Source: Parasitella parasitica (lineage: Eukaryota > Mucoromycota > Mucoromycetes > Mucorales > Mucoraceae). Taken from it: a stretch of DNA of 22,865 nucleotides. Shown here piece after piece: positions 1 to 9,638 of the stretch. The stretch is from assembly GCA_025201805.1 (NCBI GenBank), contig MU619366.1, positions 13,837 to 36,701 on the forward strand. The letters run 5' to 3'. The translations under genes and the position numbers were made by a program. Below the pieces are notes generated by a model. That model was not told where the DNA came from, did no database searches, and saw nothing but the letters and a program-made list of their open reading frames with translations. The stretch's first letter is position 1. Each line of letters opens with the position of its first letter.

Positions 1-503
1 GGTATAATTTTGTGCCCAGTATCTGAACATATACGATAATATAAGAGGTTTGCTGTTCATTTTTGCCCTGGATTCTAGAAGTTACAGTATGAAGCTAAAC
101 CTTGCTACTTTTTTTTCAAGATGCTGCCTCCTTGCTTCTTTTTTCGAGTATTTTATATGATGTTGTAGTGTATCATCTCTTTTCACAATTAATGTAGGTG
201 GTTATTTGTTATTGTCGCCAACAAAATTTATTTTACTGATGCACTTTTCTTGTATATAGCAAATACCTCAGCAGTTGCTTCAATTTCAAATCGGGTAATA
301 GCTAACCTTGCACTGTTTTTCATCATTGCCTGTGTCAACCACAAAGACTACATAATCAAGACAATATTGCATGTGACGATATGAAATAAAGCAATAATAA
401 ATTACTGGTCCATACAACAAAAATTGAGAAATAAACAAAAGCGAAAGCTACATTTTTATATACAAATTTTACTTTTTTGAGTGTACGGGCACATTCTTGC
501 TTC

Positions 504-632
504 ATGAGCACATTTTTTTCAAGCCTTTTTAGCGTAATTTTAAGCCTATAAAACTAGTAATTTATGTGCTCATTTGAGCATAAAAATGTGATCATTTAAG
601 ATGTTTCAATTTTTGTTCTCGCATGAGCACAT
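504..632. repeat. Three spaced copies of ATGAGCACAT
   Basis: Exact copies lie at 504-513 and 623-632, with the exact reverse complement (ATGTGCTCAT) at 564-573. The starts are 60 and 59 bp apart. A one-mismatch copy (ATGAGAACAT) lies at 710-719 and a shorter relative (ATGCACAT) at 692-699. This may be the remnant of a roughly 60-bp repeat unit or a cluster of protein binding sites; the sequence alone does not decide. Confidence 0.4.
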
Positions 633-1621
633 TTATCGCCTTAACCTAGCTCGATAAGCACTTTTTTTGGCTCTAAAAAATGTTCCCGTTCATGCACATC
701 AATATTCTCATGAGAACATCGGCGAGGCCATAGTGATATTATGTTTTAAATATATATGAACAGAAAATATTTTTTTCGTATGTTTTTAGCAGGGGCTTAC
801 TTTGATTTTCTAACTTTCAGAGCAATGAATGGTATATAAAGATGCATGATATAGCAATAAAAAAATAGAGATACAACATAGCTACCAAAAGGTTTTTGTT
901 TGGTCAAAAAATACCCTCTTTTGAATGGCTTTATTTTGGCCCTCTAAGTATAGGACCGGAAAATAGTAGATTCATTTTGGTCGAGACAAGATTTTGATTT
1001 TTGGCAGATGTAATGAAGCTACAGTTGTGAACAAGATATTGATGTATAGGCATTGACATGGTGATTTGTTTTATTAACTTTATAGAGCTGAATGTGCTCA
1101 AAATATGCTTTATTTTACTCAAAAAGTATCAAAAATGCCGTTTTTTGAATAATTGAAAATTGGTAATAAGAAAAGGTATTTCTACAGCTTTGTAATTTAT
1201 ATGGTTTGATGTAGGATTTACTTTTTGCTATAAAACATTTAGCACGCATATCCGATATACTTATTACGTTCTTGAGATATCTAGCAATGAACTATCCAAA
1301 AAAAGCTCAATTTGGTTTTGGGCCAAATGGACACACAATGCTGAGATTCAATCTACAGCCTTTTTTTTTTGCTGTATATGAGTGCAACTCCTATTTTTAA
1401 ATGAAAAGTTAAGCATGATTCAAACAGGTAACTTGCGTACATGTCTCAATATGAATCGATTAAATTGCCGGGATACTGCATAGTACGGTGTTAAATCAAT
1501 AATATGGCAAGGTCTCACGTCAGGATCTCAGATCAGTCCCAGGGTCTTACAGTAAATTATGAGTAGTCATGATTTACATTATGCAGCTAGGCAGTAGAAC
1601 CCTAGTGTAATGAATGTGTAT

Positions 1622-1645
1622 ATAATACATCGAGAGATGTATTAT
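1622..1645. repeat. 10-bp perfect inverted repeat beside the LINE 3' end
   Basis: ATAATACATC and GATGTATTAT form a perfect 10-bp stem around a 4-nt loop (GAGA on plus, TCTC on minus). It lies about 28 nt past the stop codon of the minus-strand LINE reading frame, so it would sit in the 3' UTR of the element's RNA. LINE reverse transcriptases often recognise a 3' stem-loop, which makes that role plausible, but it is inference. Confidence 0.5.
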
Positions 1646-1672
1646 GAATAAAAGTGTAATTCTTTGGCGGAT

Positions 1673-3438
1673 TTATTTTATCAGACTTGTGATATAACAA
1701 GTGGGATGGCGAGAGACAAGGCGGAAGGAGGAACGAACGCGGATCACCTGTGATTCTGGATCGAAGAGAAAAATGTCACTAACAAGAAGTTGTTTAGCAT
1801 TAGGATAGCTTTGTAATACTAGATCTGCAGGTATAAAGCTGTGAAAAGAAGGATGATTAGTAGGTAAAGATTGTAGTAAAATGTCATATAAAGGTAAAGA
1901 TAAACAAGTAGGTGCATTCACGTAACATGTGTCAAAGTTATTAGGTGGAAACTTAGAAATACAAGCCTCAATATTAATGAACGGATTGAGATAAGTAAAT
2001 TGAACCAAAGGTCTGTCGGGTAACCAATGTCGGCGCCGTGATGATGGAAAGAGTAGATAATATAAGAAGTGATGGAATTCTGAAGAGTAGTAAAACCATG
2101 AGAGAGCATACATAAGGATTGGAAGCGAAGGAACCGTATAATGAGAGAGTAAAGGAAAATTGAGATAGTGAAGAAGAATAGGACACACCCAGTGCCACTG
2201 GAGAGCCTGTTGTTGAGTAAGAGGATCCAGGAGGCCAACACCACCCGAAGTCCGAGGCTGAGAGCGAGTATCAAAAGAGAAAATTGGAAAGATACGTCGA
2301 TTAATAAAGGCGGCACCTAGGCTTCTCAAAGAGAGTAGCTGTGCTTTGGTAAATGTGGTTATTCGCATAACATGCCATAAGGTAGAGTAAAGAAGGCTAT
2401 TCATAACCGTGGCACAACCACAAATGGATAGTTGGCGTTGTGAGTGGATTTGAATGCCATTTCGGGTAGAGTCATAAAGTTTTTGGTATGCAACATTGCG
2501 TTGGGTGATGTTAGAACATATAGGATAACCGAGATAAATGAGAGGAGTTGCAGATGTACAATCATGCCAGGCATGAATGTCATTAGCGGTGAGCAGCGCT
2601 GACCACGAAGCAGATGGTTTACCTGATAAGGAAGTAGCAACTGTTTTGTGATAGTTAAGTAAAGCGTTAGAAGCCTGCATATATATATAAATCGCCTGTT
2701 GTAAGAGCATAAAGTCCTGAGGGGTTTTCAGATACACCAATGTGTCATCAGCATACGCCAGTATTTTGACGGACAAAGGAGATGGAAAGACTGTAGAATC
2801 GGGTTGAGGGGCTTCACAAGAGAGATCAAAACCTTGGAATTGAGGGTTTTGGTGGGTAGAACGAAGAAAAGGGTCGAATGCAATATTGAAAAGGAGTGGA
2901 GAGATGGGATCGCCTTGACGAATCCCTCGTTGTTGAATAATATAAGACTGAGAGATGTGTCCGTTGATGTTGATGTGTATCTGCGTAGAAAAGAAAAGAG
3001 TTAGTAGGGAGTGAATGATGTTAGTAGGTAAATTGAATTTGAGCATAACCGCCCGAAGGTAGTCAGGATGAACTCGGTCATATGCCTTCTCTTGATCAAG
3101 TAATAGGGCAATGGTGTCTGATGATTGTTGTGTAGCGGTCAACTTGGTGGTTTGAAGGATCATCAAGCCATTTTCACCTATAAATCGCCCAGGCATGAAC
3201 CCGGATTGTTGTGGGCAAATGATTTTGTTCATCAAAGGCATGAGTCGAGAATTGGGCAGACGAGTAAAAAGGTCTTTGCGTCGCAACAAATCAAAGACAA
3301 AGGGCGCCGATTTTTCAAATTGGAAAGATCACCAGATTTGGGCAGCAAACACATACATGTTTTGAGCCAGCTGGCTGGAAAGATGCCTAACGTGAGCAAT
3401 AAACTCAGTCTCTTCCTCATACATAATATTATTACCAT
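1673..3438 (-). mobile_element. 5'-truncated LINE (non-LTR retrotransposon) reverse transcriptase, frameshifted
   Basis: This is a relic of a LINE-type reverse transcriptase. The main 538-codon frame (1673-3289) holds the conserved RT blocks in order: LDQEKAYDRV (motif A, catalytic Asp near residue 65), GIRQGDPISPLLF (motif B, about 122-134) and AYADDTLVYL (motif C, about 178-187), followed by a thumb and C-terminal region. The upstream block (LPKSGDLSNLKN then RPLSLICCDAK) is in another frame at 3232-3438. The two frames meet at a run of five T (minus strand) at 3266-3270, so a one-base slip there probably broke the gene. Everything before that block (endonuclease and N-terminus) is missing, as is typical of 5'-truncated LINE copies. 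No ATG precedes the frame. The three catalytic motifs look intact, but the copy cannot be autonomous. No target-site duplication was identified. Confidence 0.88.
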
Positions 3439-3989
3439 ATTAGGCTATTTATCCTCGCAGAACATTACAATATTGGAATTGAGATGATTTTTTTTTGTAT
3501 ACTTGGATTTAGTAGAACTCCGATGGCTCAGTTAGACAGGCGAATTTATAGGATCTATAGTGTCCTTCCTATAAGTTTTTCTTGAATGAGCTGACATTCC
3601 GCATAGTGATGTATATTTCAAATATTTCAATAATATAATAAAATGAGACTTGTAATAATTCACAGCTTTCAACTGTATCCGAACAATGAAAGAAGTATAT
3701 CGTTTATTATGATATAAATAATACAGGGTATTTATATCCTCAATTATTTACTACGAGTGAGATGGTAGCTGTAATAACCAATAGATTAATGTGATAGTAT
3801 GTTGTCACTGTTGATGAACGAATAGAAAATACACCGTGTTAGCACTGTCAATTGGTTTGATATGTTTCATTGTTGAGATTGTGATTTATCAGAATGAGAA
3901 ATTATTCAAATAAAAAGGTTGTGAATTAATCAGGTAAAGATCTCGTTTATTATTACATGAAAAAAATGATGGTTTATATACTACTGAAT
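3439..3989. other. Intergenic, one tRNA-like A-box stretch
   Basis: No gene is supported. At about 3523-3545 the plus strand reads TCCGATGGCTCAGTTAGACA, followed by GGCG. This resembles the 5' end and A box of a nuclear tRNA, but no B box (GGTTCRA type) and no closing acceptor stem follow. It could be a tRNA fossil or the head of a tRNA-derived SINE, or chance. Confidence 0.3.
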
Positions 3990-4431
3990 CTAAGTGTACT
4001 GATGGGAGGACAAGATACAAGTGTGAGACATGGTGTGATTTAGAGAATGGAACGATAGATCGTATCTATTGTCCATGAACATGTCATGTTGAGTTATAAA
4101 TAAGGAACATGATCCATTGGGACATGTTCCTGAATTGTGTTCAGGATTGAGTTTACTTGAGTTTGACTTCCGATTTGGAAATTGACACATCAGATTGATC
4201 CAAGAATATGAGCTGATGTAACATATAAAATAGTTTGTTCGCACCTTGACATTTGAGCAAGTCCGCATACCTTGTTGATGTCATGGCAGCCGAGACATTG
4301 CGATATCCAGTGACAGTTGAGATATTATACTGATTCGTATCTGATACAATCATATAATATATTCGCAGTAAACCAGCAAGCGTAGTACTTGTAGGAATTG
4401 ATATAGTGAAGATGTAGCATAGCGTATACAT
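3990..4431 (-). CDS. Doubtful two-exon gene, unknown protein
   Basis: Two overlapping minus-strand frames can be joined into one. Exon 1 is 4271-4431 (ATG at 4431) and exon 2 is 3990-4212, with a 58-nt intron at 4213-4270 that starts GTATGC and ends ATCAG. The join is in frame and predicts 127 residues. The N-terminus is hydrophobic (about residues 3-30, a possible signal or membrane segment). The rest is polar, rich in Ser and Asn, with scattered Cys and His. I recognise no family. It could equally be two chance frames in AT-rich DNA: the splice sites were chosen to fit, and no conserved motif supports it. Confidence 0.25.
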
Positions 4432-5531
4432 CACATAGAAAACAAGTGATAGAATTTCTAATCTTTATTATTTTCTCATTTTTTGTTATCACATACAATC
4501 ATCTGCTGTGCTCTTTTTCAAGACCCAGCGCGGCAGTAGTTATTTCGCGGAAGTCTCAGGGCTTAAAATAAAAAATCACTGCTTTAATAAAAAGTTATCG
4601 AGTTAATGTATATTTCTTTGAAGTTCAATGTTGATACGGAATTCCATCATGAAAAATTTGCATCATAGTCTATTTTAAGAATAAAAAAGCCAAAAAACGA
4701 CATTGGAAATTGGATCCGATCAGGAACGGTTCCCATTGTATTCTATACTACGTACAGTTTGTTGTGCCAGTGTCAAAGGGCGCAGCGTAATGTTATGTAA
4801 ATATGATTTGTATAAAGTAATAAAGCCTTTTCTGAATAAAGCCAGATACGAAACTGGAGACTTTTATTGACATAAGATATGATCTCTATTTATACTAAAA
4901 TATACCCCAATCAATGTTTATCTGATGTTTGACAAGAAGTGTCAAACTTTATTAAATCACAGCATTTCCAGGACAGACCTATCTTTCTATTTTACATTAA
5001 AGAGAAGATAGAGTAAGATGTCTTCCCGACATCCCACTATCTGATCTAGATGTATTCATTGAATAAGCCTGGAACCTTGCAAGAGGTCCAATTACAACTT
5101 GTAGCTTATGTCTGATTAGCATTGTGATTTCGTAAACCGCTCTATTATAGTATGGTAAAGTGCCATTGTTATTATTGTCTGTCCCCTAAAATATTGGTAA
5201 AAAATTCCTACGTCTTTTCCAGTTTACGTCGTACTATGAACAATATGGTCAACATGAGTGGTCATGATCTTATAGTTGTTTTAAGTGCAAAAACTTTGTG
5301 CGGCTCCTTCGGCTAAATGAAGTTGTATTACTCACACAATTGTGACAACAAATTCTTATTTTACTAACATGCCATCTCAAAAGCTACAACATCGTAGTCC
5401 TATCTGACCGCAATTGATTACAACTCTCACAATCACCAGCACAAAAACATTCCTAATATTTTATTTAAATTGCTGGAATCAAACAACAAAACGGCGGGTA
5501 TTTTTTAGACCAACTGCACACCACTCACTCG
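4432..5531. other. Intergenic, nothing recognised
   Basis: About 1.1 kb of AT-rich DNA with no open frame worth reporting on either strand and no RNA gene that I can see. It would contain the promoter of the doubtful minus gene on its left and of the small spliced candidate on its right. Confidence 0.4.
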
Positions 5532-5996
5532 ATGTTTATCTATGCAAGCCATTGTCGTTCTACAAATTATAATCCCCTTTCGTCGCCTGAATTGCCAACT
5601 CCTCTGGTAACTCGTACTCTTCTTTAATAAATACTCACTTTATCCGCAAATTTACTATATGTAATATCTATATTATACATAGCCTGTAGATGAAAAAACT
5701 AGGCGGCCGTTGCAACAATTGTTCCTTCTATTTATTGGATGTCAGTAATAAAGAAAGGTTTTCCTTTTTGATTTCATTACGTTACCCAGTTTCTGGTATT
5801 TCTAACTGCATTTAGGAAACCATCAGATGAGGGCGGACAAAAATTATTTGAACATATGGTTCTGTTTGAAGTGATTAAGGGTAGACGTAATGAGAGGGTA
5901 CCTCATGCAGTTCCAACGTCTCCGTTTTCAAGAAATAGCCTCTTTTGGTATGAGCCGCAACAAAAGCGACCATTCAATTTAATCGAATTTATGTAA
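5532..5996 (+). CDS. Candidate small three-exon gene, unknown product
   Basis: None of the exons is long enough to stand out, but they join cleanly. Exon 1 is 5532-5606 (ATG at 5532), exon 2 is 5683-5744 and exon 3 is 5816-5996 with a TAA stop. Introns are 5607-5682 (GTAACT...ATAG) and 5745-5815 (GTAATA...TTTAG). The second has a good CTAAC branch point about 10 nt before its end. Both phases fit (0 and 2), giving 105 residues. The protein has a Pro/Ser-rich start, a basic stretch (KTRRP) leading into a short hydrophobic segment (QQLFLLFIGC), then a charged, Arg-rich C-terminal half with SLFWYEP. The exon 3 composition is not that of AT-rich noise. The hydrophobic segment is too short for a full membrane helix, so this may be a decayed membrane protein. 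No function can be given. Confidence 0.4.
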
Positions 5997-6439
5997 TATA
6001 TGGATTAAGTGGCAGATCGCCGTTATGGCAAAGGCAAATTTGCCCACATAGGAAAAATGTCATGTAATATGAAACTGTCCCTGGATTACTGTGCCCATCA
6101 TCAAGACAACAACAGTATCGAGAAATGAAACGTAGTTCTTCCCTAGCATTAGTTTAAACACAATGACAACTCAATGGAAATCTCTCGAAAAAAAGACAGT
6201 AAGCTACCCTTGATACGTTTGCTATTGATAAAATCATACGAAACCAGAGGTGTTTTTTAATAGATTTTTATTTTAAATAGCTCATGCCACTGATAAATGA
6301 CGGAGTGGAAGTGTTTAGAATGATAATTGCGGTGCATTTTCCTACTTATTACATGAAATTCACATCATTGGGGCAAGTTTAAATTGAATATATGTATTTA
6401 AAGTTGGCAAAATATCTAGTGTATTTGGAATCGCTTCCC
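5997..6439. other. Intergenic, nothing recognised
   Basis: No convincing open frame or RNA gene. The nucleotidyltransferase relic may begin near its right end: around 6410-6450 a frame reading KISSVFGIASP vaguely recalls the FGS motif region of that family, which is too weak to call. Confidence 0.35.
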
Positions 6440-7659
6440 CCAACTCAAGATGGGCTTCCCTGGTATGGAGCGTCTATTAAAAGAAATTTCAGATAGAAGT
6501 TCAATAGAGCCTTAAAATTTCGAGCAAATGAGTGAGATACTTAAATCATTAGGTGCAAGAAAAATCAAGTGTAATTTCTCATCAAGCTCAGCTAGCGTTC
6601 TCCTTGATAGCGTCGATTATGAATATGTTTTCAACCATGTGATTTTAACAAAAAGCAACGATCTGATTCAGCAGTACATAGCAGAGTTTTACCATTCATT
6701 AAAACACCTCGAGTTTTTTGGCAACATGCTCTTGCCTATTTGCAATTACAACTCAATTGATTCACGTGTTTACGACTTTGCCATTCCTTGTCTCTTTAAA
6801 TCCGCCTTTCCTTCCAAATCTCCAAAACATCAGCTACAAAGATATCGAACACCTCTGCATATCAGATGATTGTGCAACCAAAAAGATATTTTGGGAAACG
6901 TCCTTTTACAAAGATGTGGCAGTGGGGGCTACTGCATGTTTCCATGGTTGCCTAAAATACGATGCAAACGCTTCTCCCTGTTCGCATCGAGTAAAAAAAA
7001 AGGCACCAGTTTGCACTGAAAATCATCAAACAAAGCAACCTTTGAAGAGTTATTTATTGATTTCATGCATTTTTATGGACACGAGTTTGACTATAAAAGC
7101 TTTGCAATATCCTTCTGCTATGTACAAATAATTGCTATACAAGAATGTATAAATTATAGATTGACAGACAATATGTTTGCCGACTGTAAAAACGAAGGGA
7201 TACTATTCAATAATATAATAAATTCGTATAAAAGGACTAGTTCTCTATAAAATAAATAAATATACACTAAGGAGGAATTTATGTAAAATAATGTAAAGTT
7301 AAGTTTACAAGAAAAAAAGGTTGTTTATTTTCAATGTTGACATATGCAAAGCATATGCAACCTGCAGAAAGATCGATCAATTACTATATAAAGATGTGTA
7401 ACCAAAAATGTACACAACAGCTATTTGCACATATCACTTGAAGATGGGAGGACAATTTCAACAATTAATTGTTGGCGATAGAGGATCCAATATTGTTTGA
7501 CGTGAACCTTGGGTAAGCATCATAACTTTCCAGTGTCTGGTTAGCAAACTAATGCAACTTAGTGCTGGTATTGTCGACTCGCAAGGCTTGCTAAAGTTTC
7601 GAAATACATTGAGGGGGCGTTCACATTATTATACAGCGGGGTGTCATTCGAGCAAGTGA
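6440..7659 (+). pseudogene. Broken Cid1/Trf4-type nucleotidyltransferase (poly(A)/poly(U) polymerase family)
   Basis: Several pieces of one protein appear in order but in different frames. A frame through 6440-6780 includes EISDRSSIEP, a TAA stop near 6513, then EILKSLGARKIKC and LIQQYIAEF, as found between the catalytic and central domains of non-canonical poly(A)/poly(U) polymerases. Near 6780 it shifts to a frame reading FLVSLNPPFLPNLQNISYKD, close to the helix and 'PPxLPxLQ' block of the family. Near 7060 it shifts again to HFYGHEFDYKSFAIS, the PAP-associated domain block. At 7478-7489 comes IEDP, in LLAIEDPILFDVNLG, the family's C-terminal motif, followed by a well-formed candidate intron (7513-7562) and a last piece ending at TGA 7657-7659. 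About 200 bp of non-coding DNA separates the last two blocks. At least two frameshifts and one nonsense codon make it a pseudogene. The catalytic N-terminal domain is not visible. Confidence 0.6.
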
Positions 7660-8206
7660 TAGCAAACACACAGGTCATTAATCAAAATGACAACCTTCAT
7701 GGTGTTTCTAGCACGCAGCCAAATCACAGGCCTTTTTTACGATTTAGATGAACCCCGTCAACAAAAACAATTGCACTTGTGGGATTACTAAAGATACGAG
7801 AGCAAATTCGAGAGAATAAATGTTATTGTGATCGTATACGAAAACTATTTGCCTCATTTGGCGTTGAAGATCATTTAATTAATCTTGATTACAACGTTAA
7901 GCATGTAATGTTTACTGATACCTAACGTAATGTAAATAATATCCTCATACCTACGTCGTTTATGTTTGATGGCGAAAAAGTGTACCTGTTAGAGCTTTAC
8001 GATACAATCACTGAAGCCAACTGATAGTTGTTTACATTTAGGCAAATAATCAATAATATGTAACATAAATTTTTGTATTTAATTGCTAAATAAACACCGT
8101 AAATAAAGCTGCTAAAAAAATAGTAGTAAATCTTGATCAGCATATTATAGTTTAATAAATAGTAAAGAATTATACACGAAATAATTGAATTTATACATCC
8201 AACATA
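7660..8206 (+). other. Intergenic with an unassigned open stretch
   Basis: From about 7741 to 8023 one plus-strand frame is open except for a single TAA. It reads through blocks such as IREQIRENKCYCDRIRKLF and MFDGEKVYLLELYD. It has no usable ATG at its start and I recognise no family. It may be another decayed gene or a further part of the neighbouring relic. The remainder, up to the transporter's 3' end at 8207, is AT-rich and featureless. Confidence 0.3.
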
Positions 8207-9638
8207 CTAATTACTCTTCTTGCTAGAAACAGTAGCTTGTTGTTGAGGAGGTAGTGGAACAGCAGCAACAGCGACAGTGGTGTTAGCAGGCCTTGAATTG
8301 GCTTGAAGACCTGCACGAGTATATATTAATGTGCCAACAAATACGAGGAGAGACCCCATTTTAGCTCCAAAACAGAAATCATTCTTAAAATAAATGATAG
8401 AAAACATCAGCGAGGAGAACTTTCTCAGGTTCAGAACCAAGTTTAAAGTCAAAGATGTAGCAACTGAAGTCATACGATTGACGCCAGCGATGCAAACATA
8501 TTGTGTAAGCATGTTCATCAACAAGAATGCCCATAATTTGCGCATTTGAATCGATTGAAGAGTTTCTAATAATGCGGTAGGGACGATTTCGCACAGATAA
8601 CCTAAGAACGGAACTTGATCCATAAGAGCAGGAATTGACATCAATGGGGATTTGTTATAAGCAATAACTTGATTGTATAAGTCTTGATAGAAAAGTAAAA
8701 ATAAGGGAATGGCGAGAAAATGCTACACATTCACAGGTTACATTTACATGATACAGGCCAAATGCATTACACTTACAGTATAGAACAATCCTTCTCTCCA
8801 TTCTTTACCGTATTTTTTGTACGTCACCTCTTGGAATAATCCCATACCAGCTGATAAGATCATTGCAACCAGCAAAAGCAAAATACCAATAATAAATTCC
8901 GTTGTGCTACCTGGATTATTCTATTCAGTGTGATTTAGCATTCATATTGGCAAGCCTTGTAGTATTCTTATTACCTCAGTATACGTAGAAGCGTTGTCCA
9001 AAGTTGCCCAGATAACACCAGCAGTTACAAATAAGACACCAATAATTTGATCCAAAGAATATCTACTTGAGTTATGAGATAAATGCAACCCACTCCTCTT
9101 GCAGAATCTTGCCTTTTTTTCATAATCAACGCACCCAAGATCATGTTGACAATCAATCCTCCACTTCTAAAAATAATGTGCAATGGAACTGAAATATTAT
9201 ATCCTAGTGCCAAGTTATTCAGAATGGATACTATAAAAAACATGATAACCAGAAAGAGCCAGTTCGTTAGAGGAACTACAGTGGGCTTCAATTTTGGCCC
9301 ATATTTGCCCCAAGTAATTTGATTCCTGAGACCTTCTACTGCCACAAACAAAAATTGACCAAATGTAATTAATTGACCTGTTTTTATACATTTAGATGAG
9401 ATGAGCTGTGTCTGTTTTGTCATATAAATGTTTAACTTACCACTTTTTGGAGCATCGCTAGAAAAGAAACTATATTAGTATCCGTAAATCAATAAATTCA
9501 TTGTTGCACTTACGTTACCAACACTTCCAAAGCAAACACGTTACTACAACAGCCTCCAAAAATGAGAGCCAGTATCATAGGCATATCAGAAGCAATCATA
9601 TGAATGAGTGCTCCTTTAAAGTTATCAGAGCTGTTCAT
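8207..9638 (-). CDS. UDP-GlcNAc-type nucleotide-sugar transporter (YEA4 / SLC35B4 family)
   Basis: A multi-pass antiporter expected to carry UDP-N-acetylglucosamine (or UDP-xylose) into the ER/Golgi lumen for chitin precursor or glycan synthesis. Six exons join in frame: 9514-9638, 9441-9457 (17 nt), 9113-9377, 8975-9065, 8777-8920 and 8207-8722, giving 385 residues. Family blocks follow the order of human SLC35B4: LIFGGCCSNVFALE, LITFGQFLFVAVEG, LHIIFRSGGLIVNMILG, AGMGLFQEVTYKKYGK, LLMNMLTQYVC, LRKFSSLMFSIIYF and FVGTLIYT. Hydrophobic segments fit about ten helices. The last four residues, KKSN, form a dilysine ER-retrieval signal. The intron at 9066-9112 is GC-AG, the rest GT-AG. The C-terminal tail (about 40 residues, Ala/Pro/Gln) is longer than in the human protein. 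The start at 9638 is the first ATG in frame with the first helix. The frame stays open upstream to about 9697, and a further ATG at 9826 could mark an additional exon or a uORF. Confidence 0.93.

Larger units (their letters stand above)
1..1672. other. AT-rich intergenic DNA, no supported gene
   Basis: I find no open frame here with convincing codon content or family resemblance. A 63-codon minus-strand frame at 931-1122 has no recognisable domain and looks like AT-rich chance or decayed repeat. The left third carries a 10-mer, ATGAGCACAT, at 504, 564 (inverted) and 623, described as a finding. The right edge holds a strong hairpin next to the LINE, listed separately. The whole stretch could be old repeat DNA, but that needs comparison with other copies in the genome. 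Confidence 0.5.

Noticed and set aside
1918-2640. Additional minus-strand frames of 74-132 codons within the LINE
   Set aside because: They overlap the main RT frame in other phases and show no motif.
2804-3487. Plus-strand frames of 66 and 120 codons over the LINE
   Set aside because: They are antisense to the reverse transcriptase frames, which carry the conserved motifs.
7341-7357. Inverted repeat CATATGC-AAA-GCATATG inside the nucleotidyltransferase relic
   Set aside because: Only a 7-bp stem of very common letters in AT-rich DNA, with no flanking duplication or terminal-repeat partner, so not evidence of a mobile element.
9083-9322. A 79-codon plus-strand frame in the transporter
   Set aside because: It is antisense to conserved membrane segments of the transporter exon.
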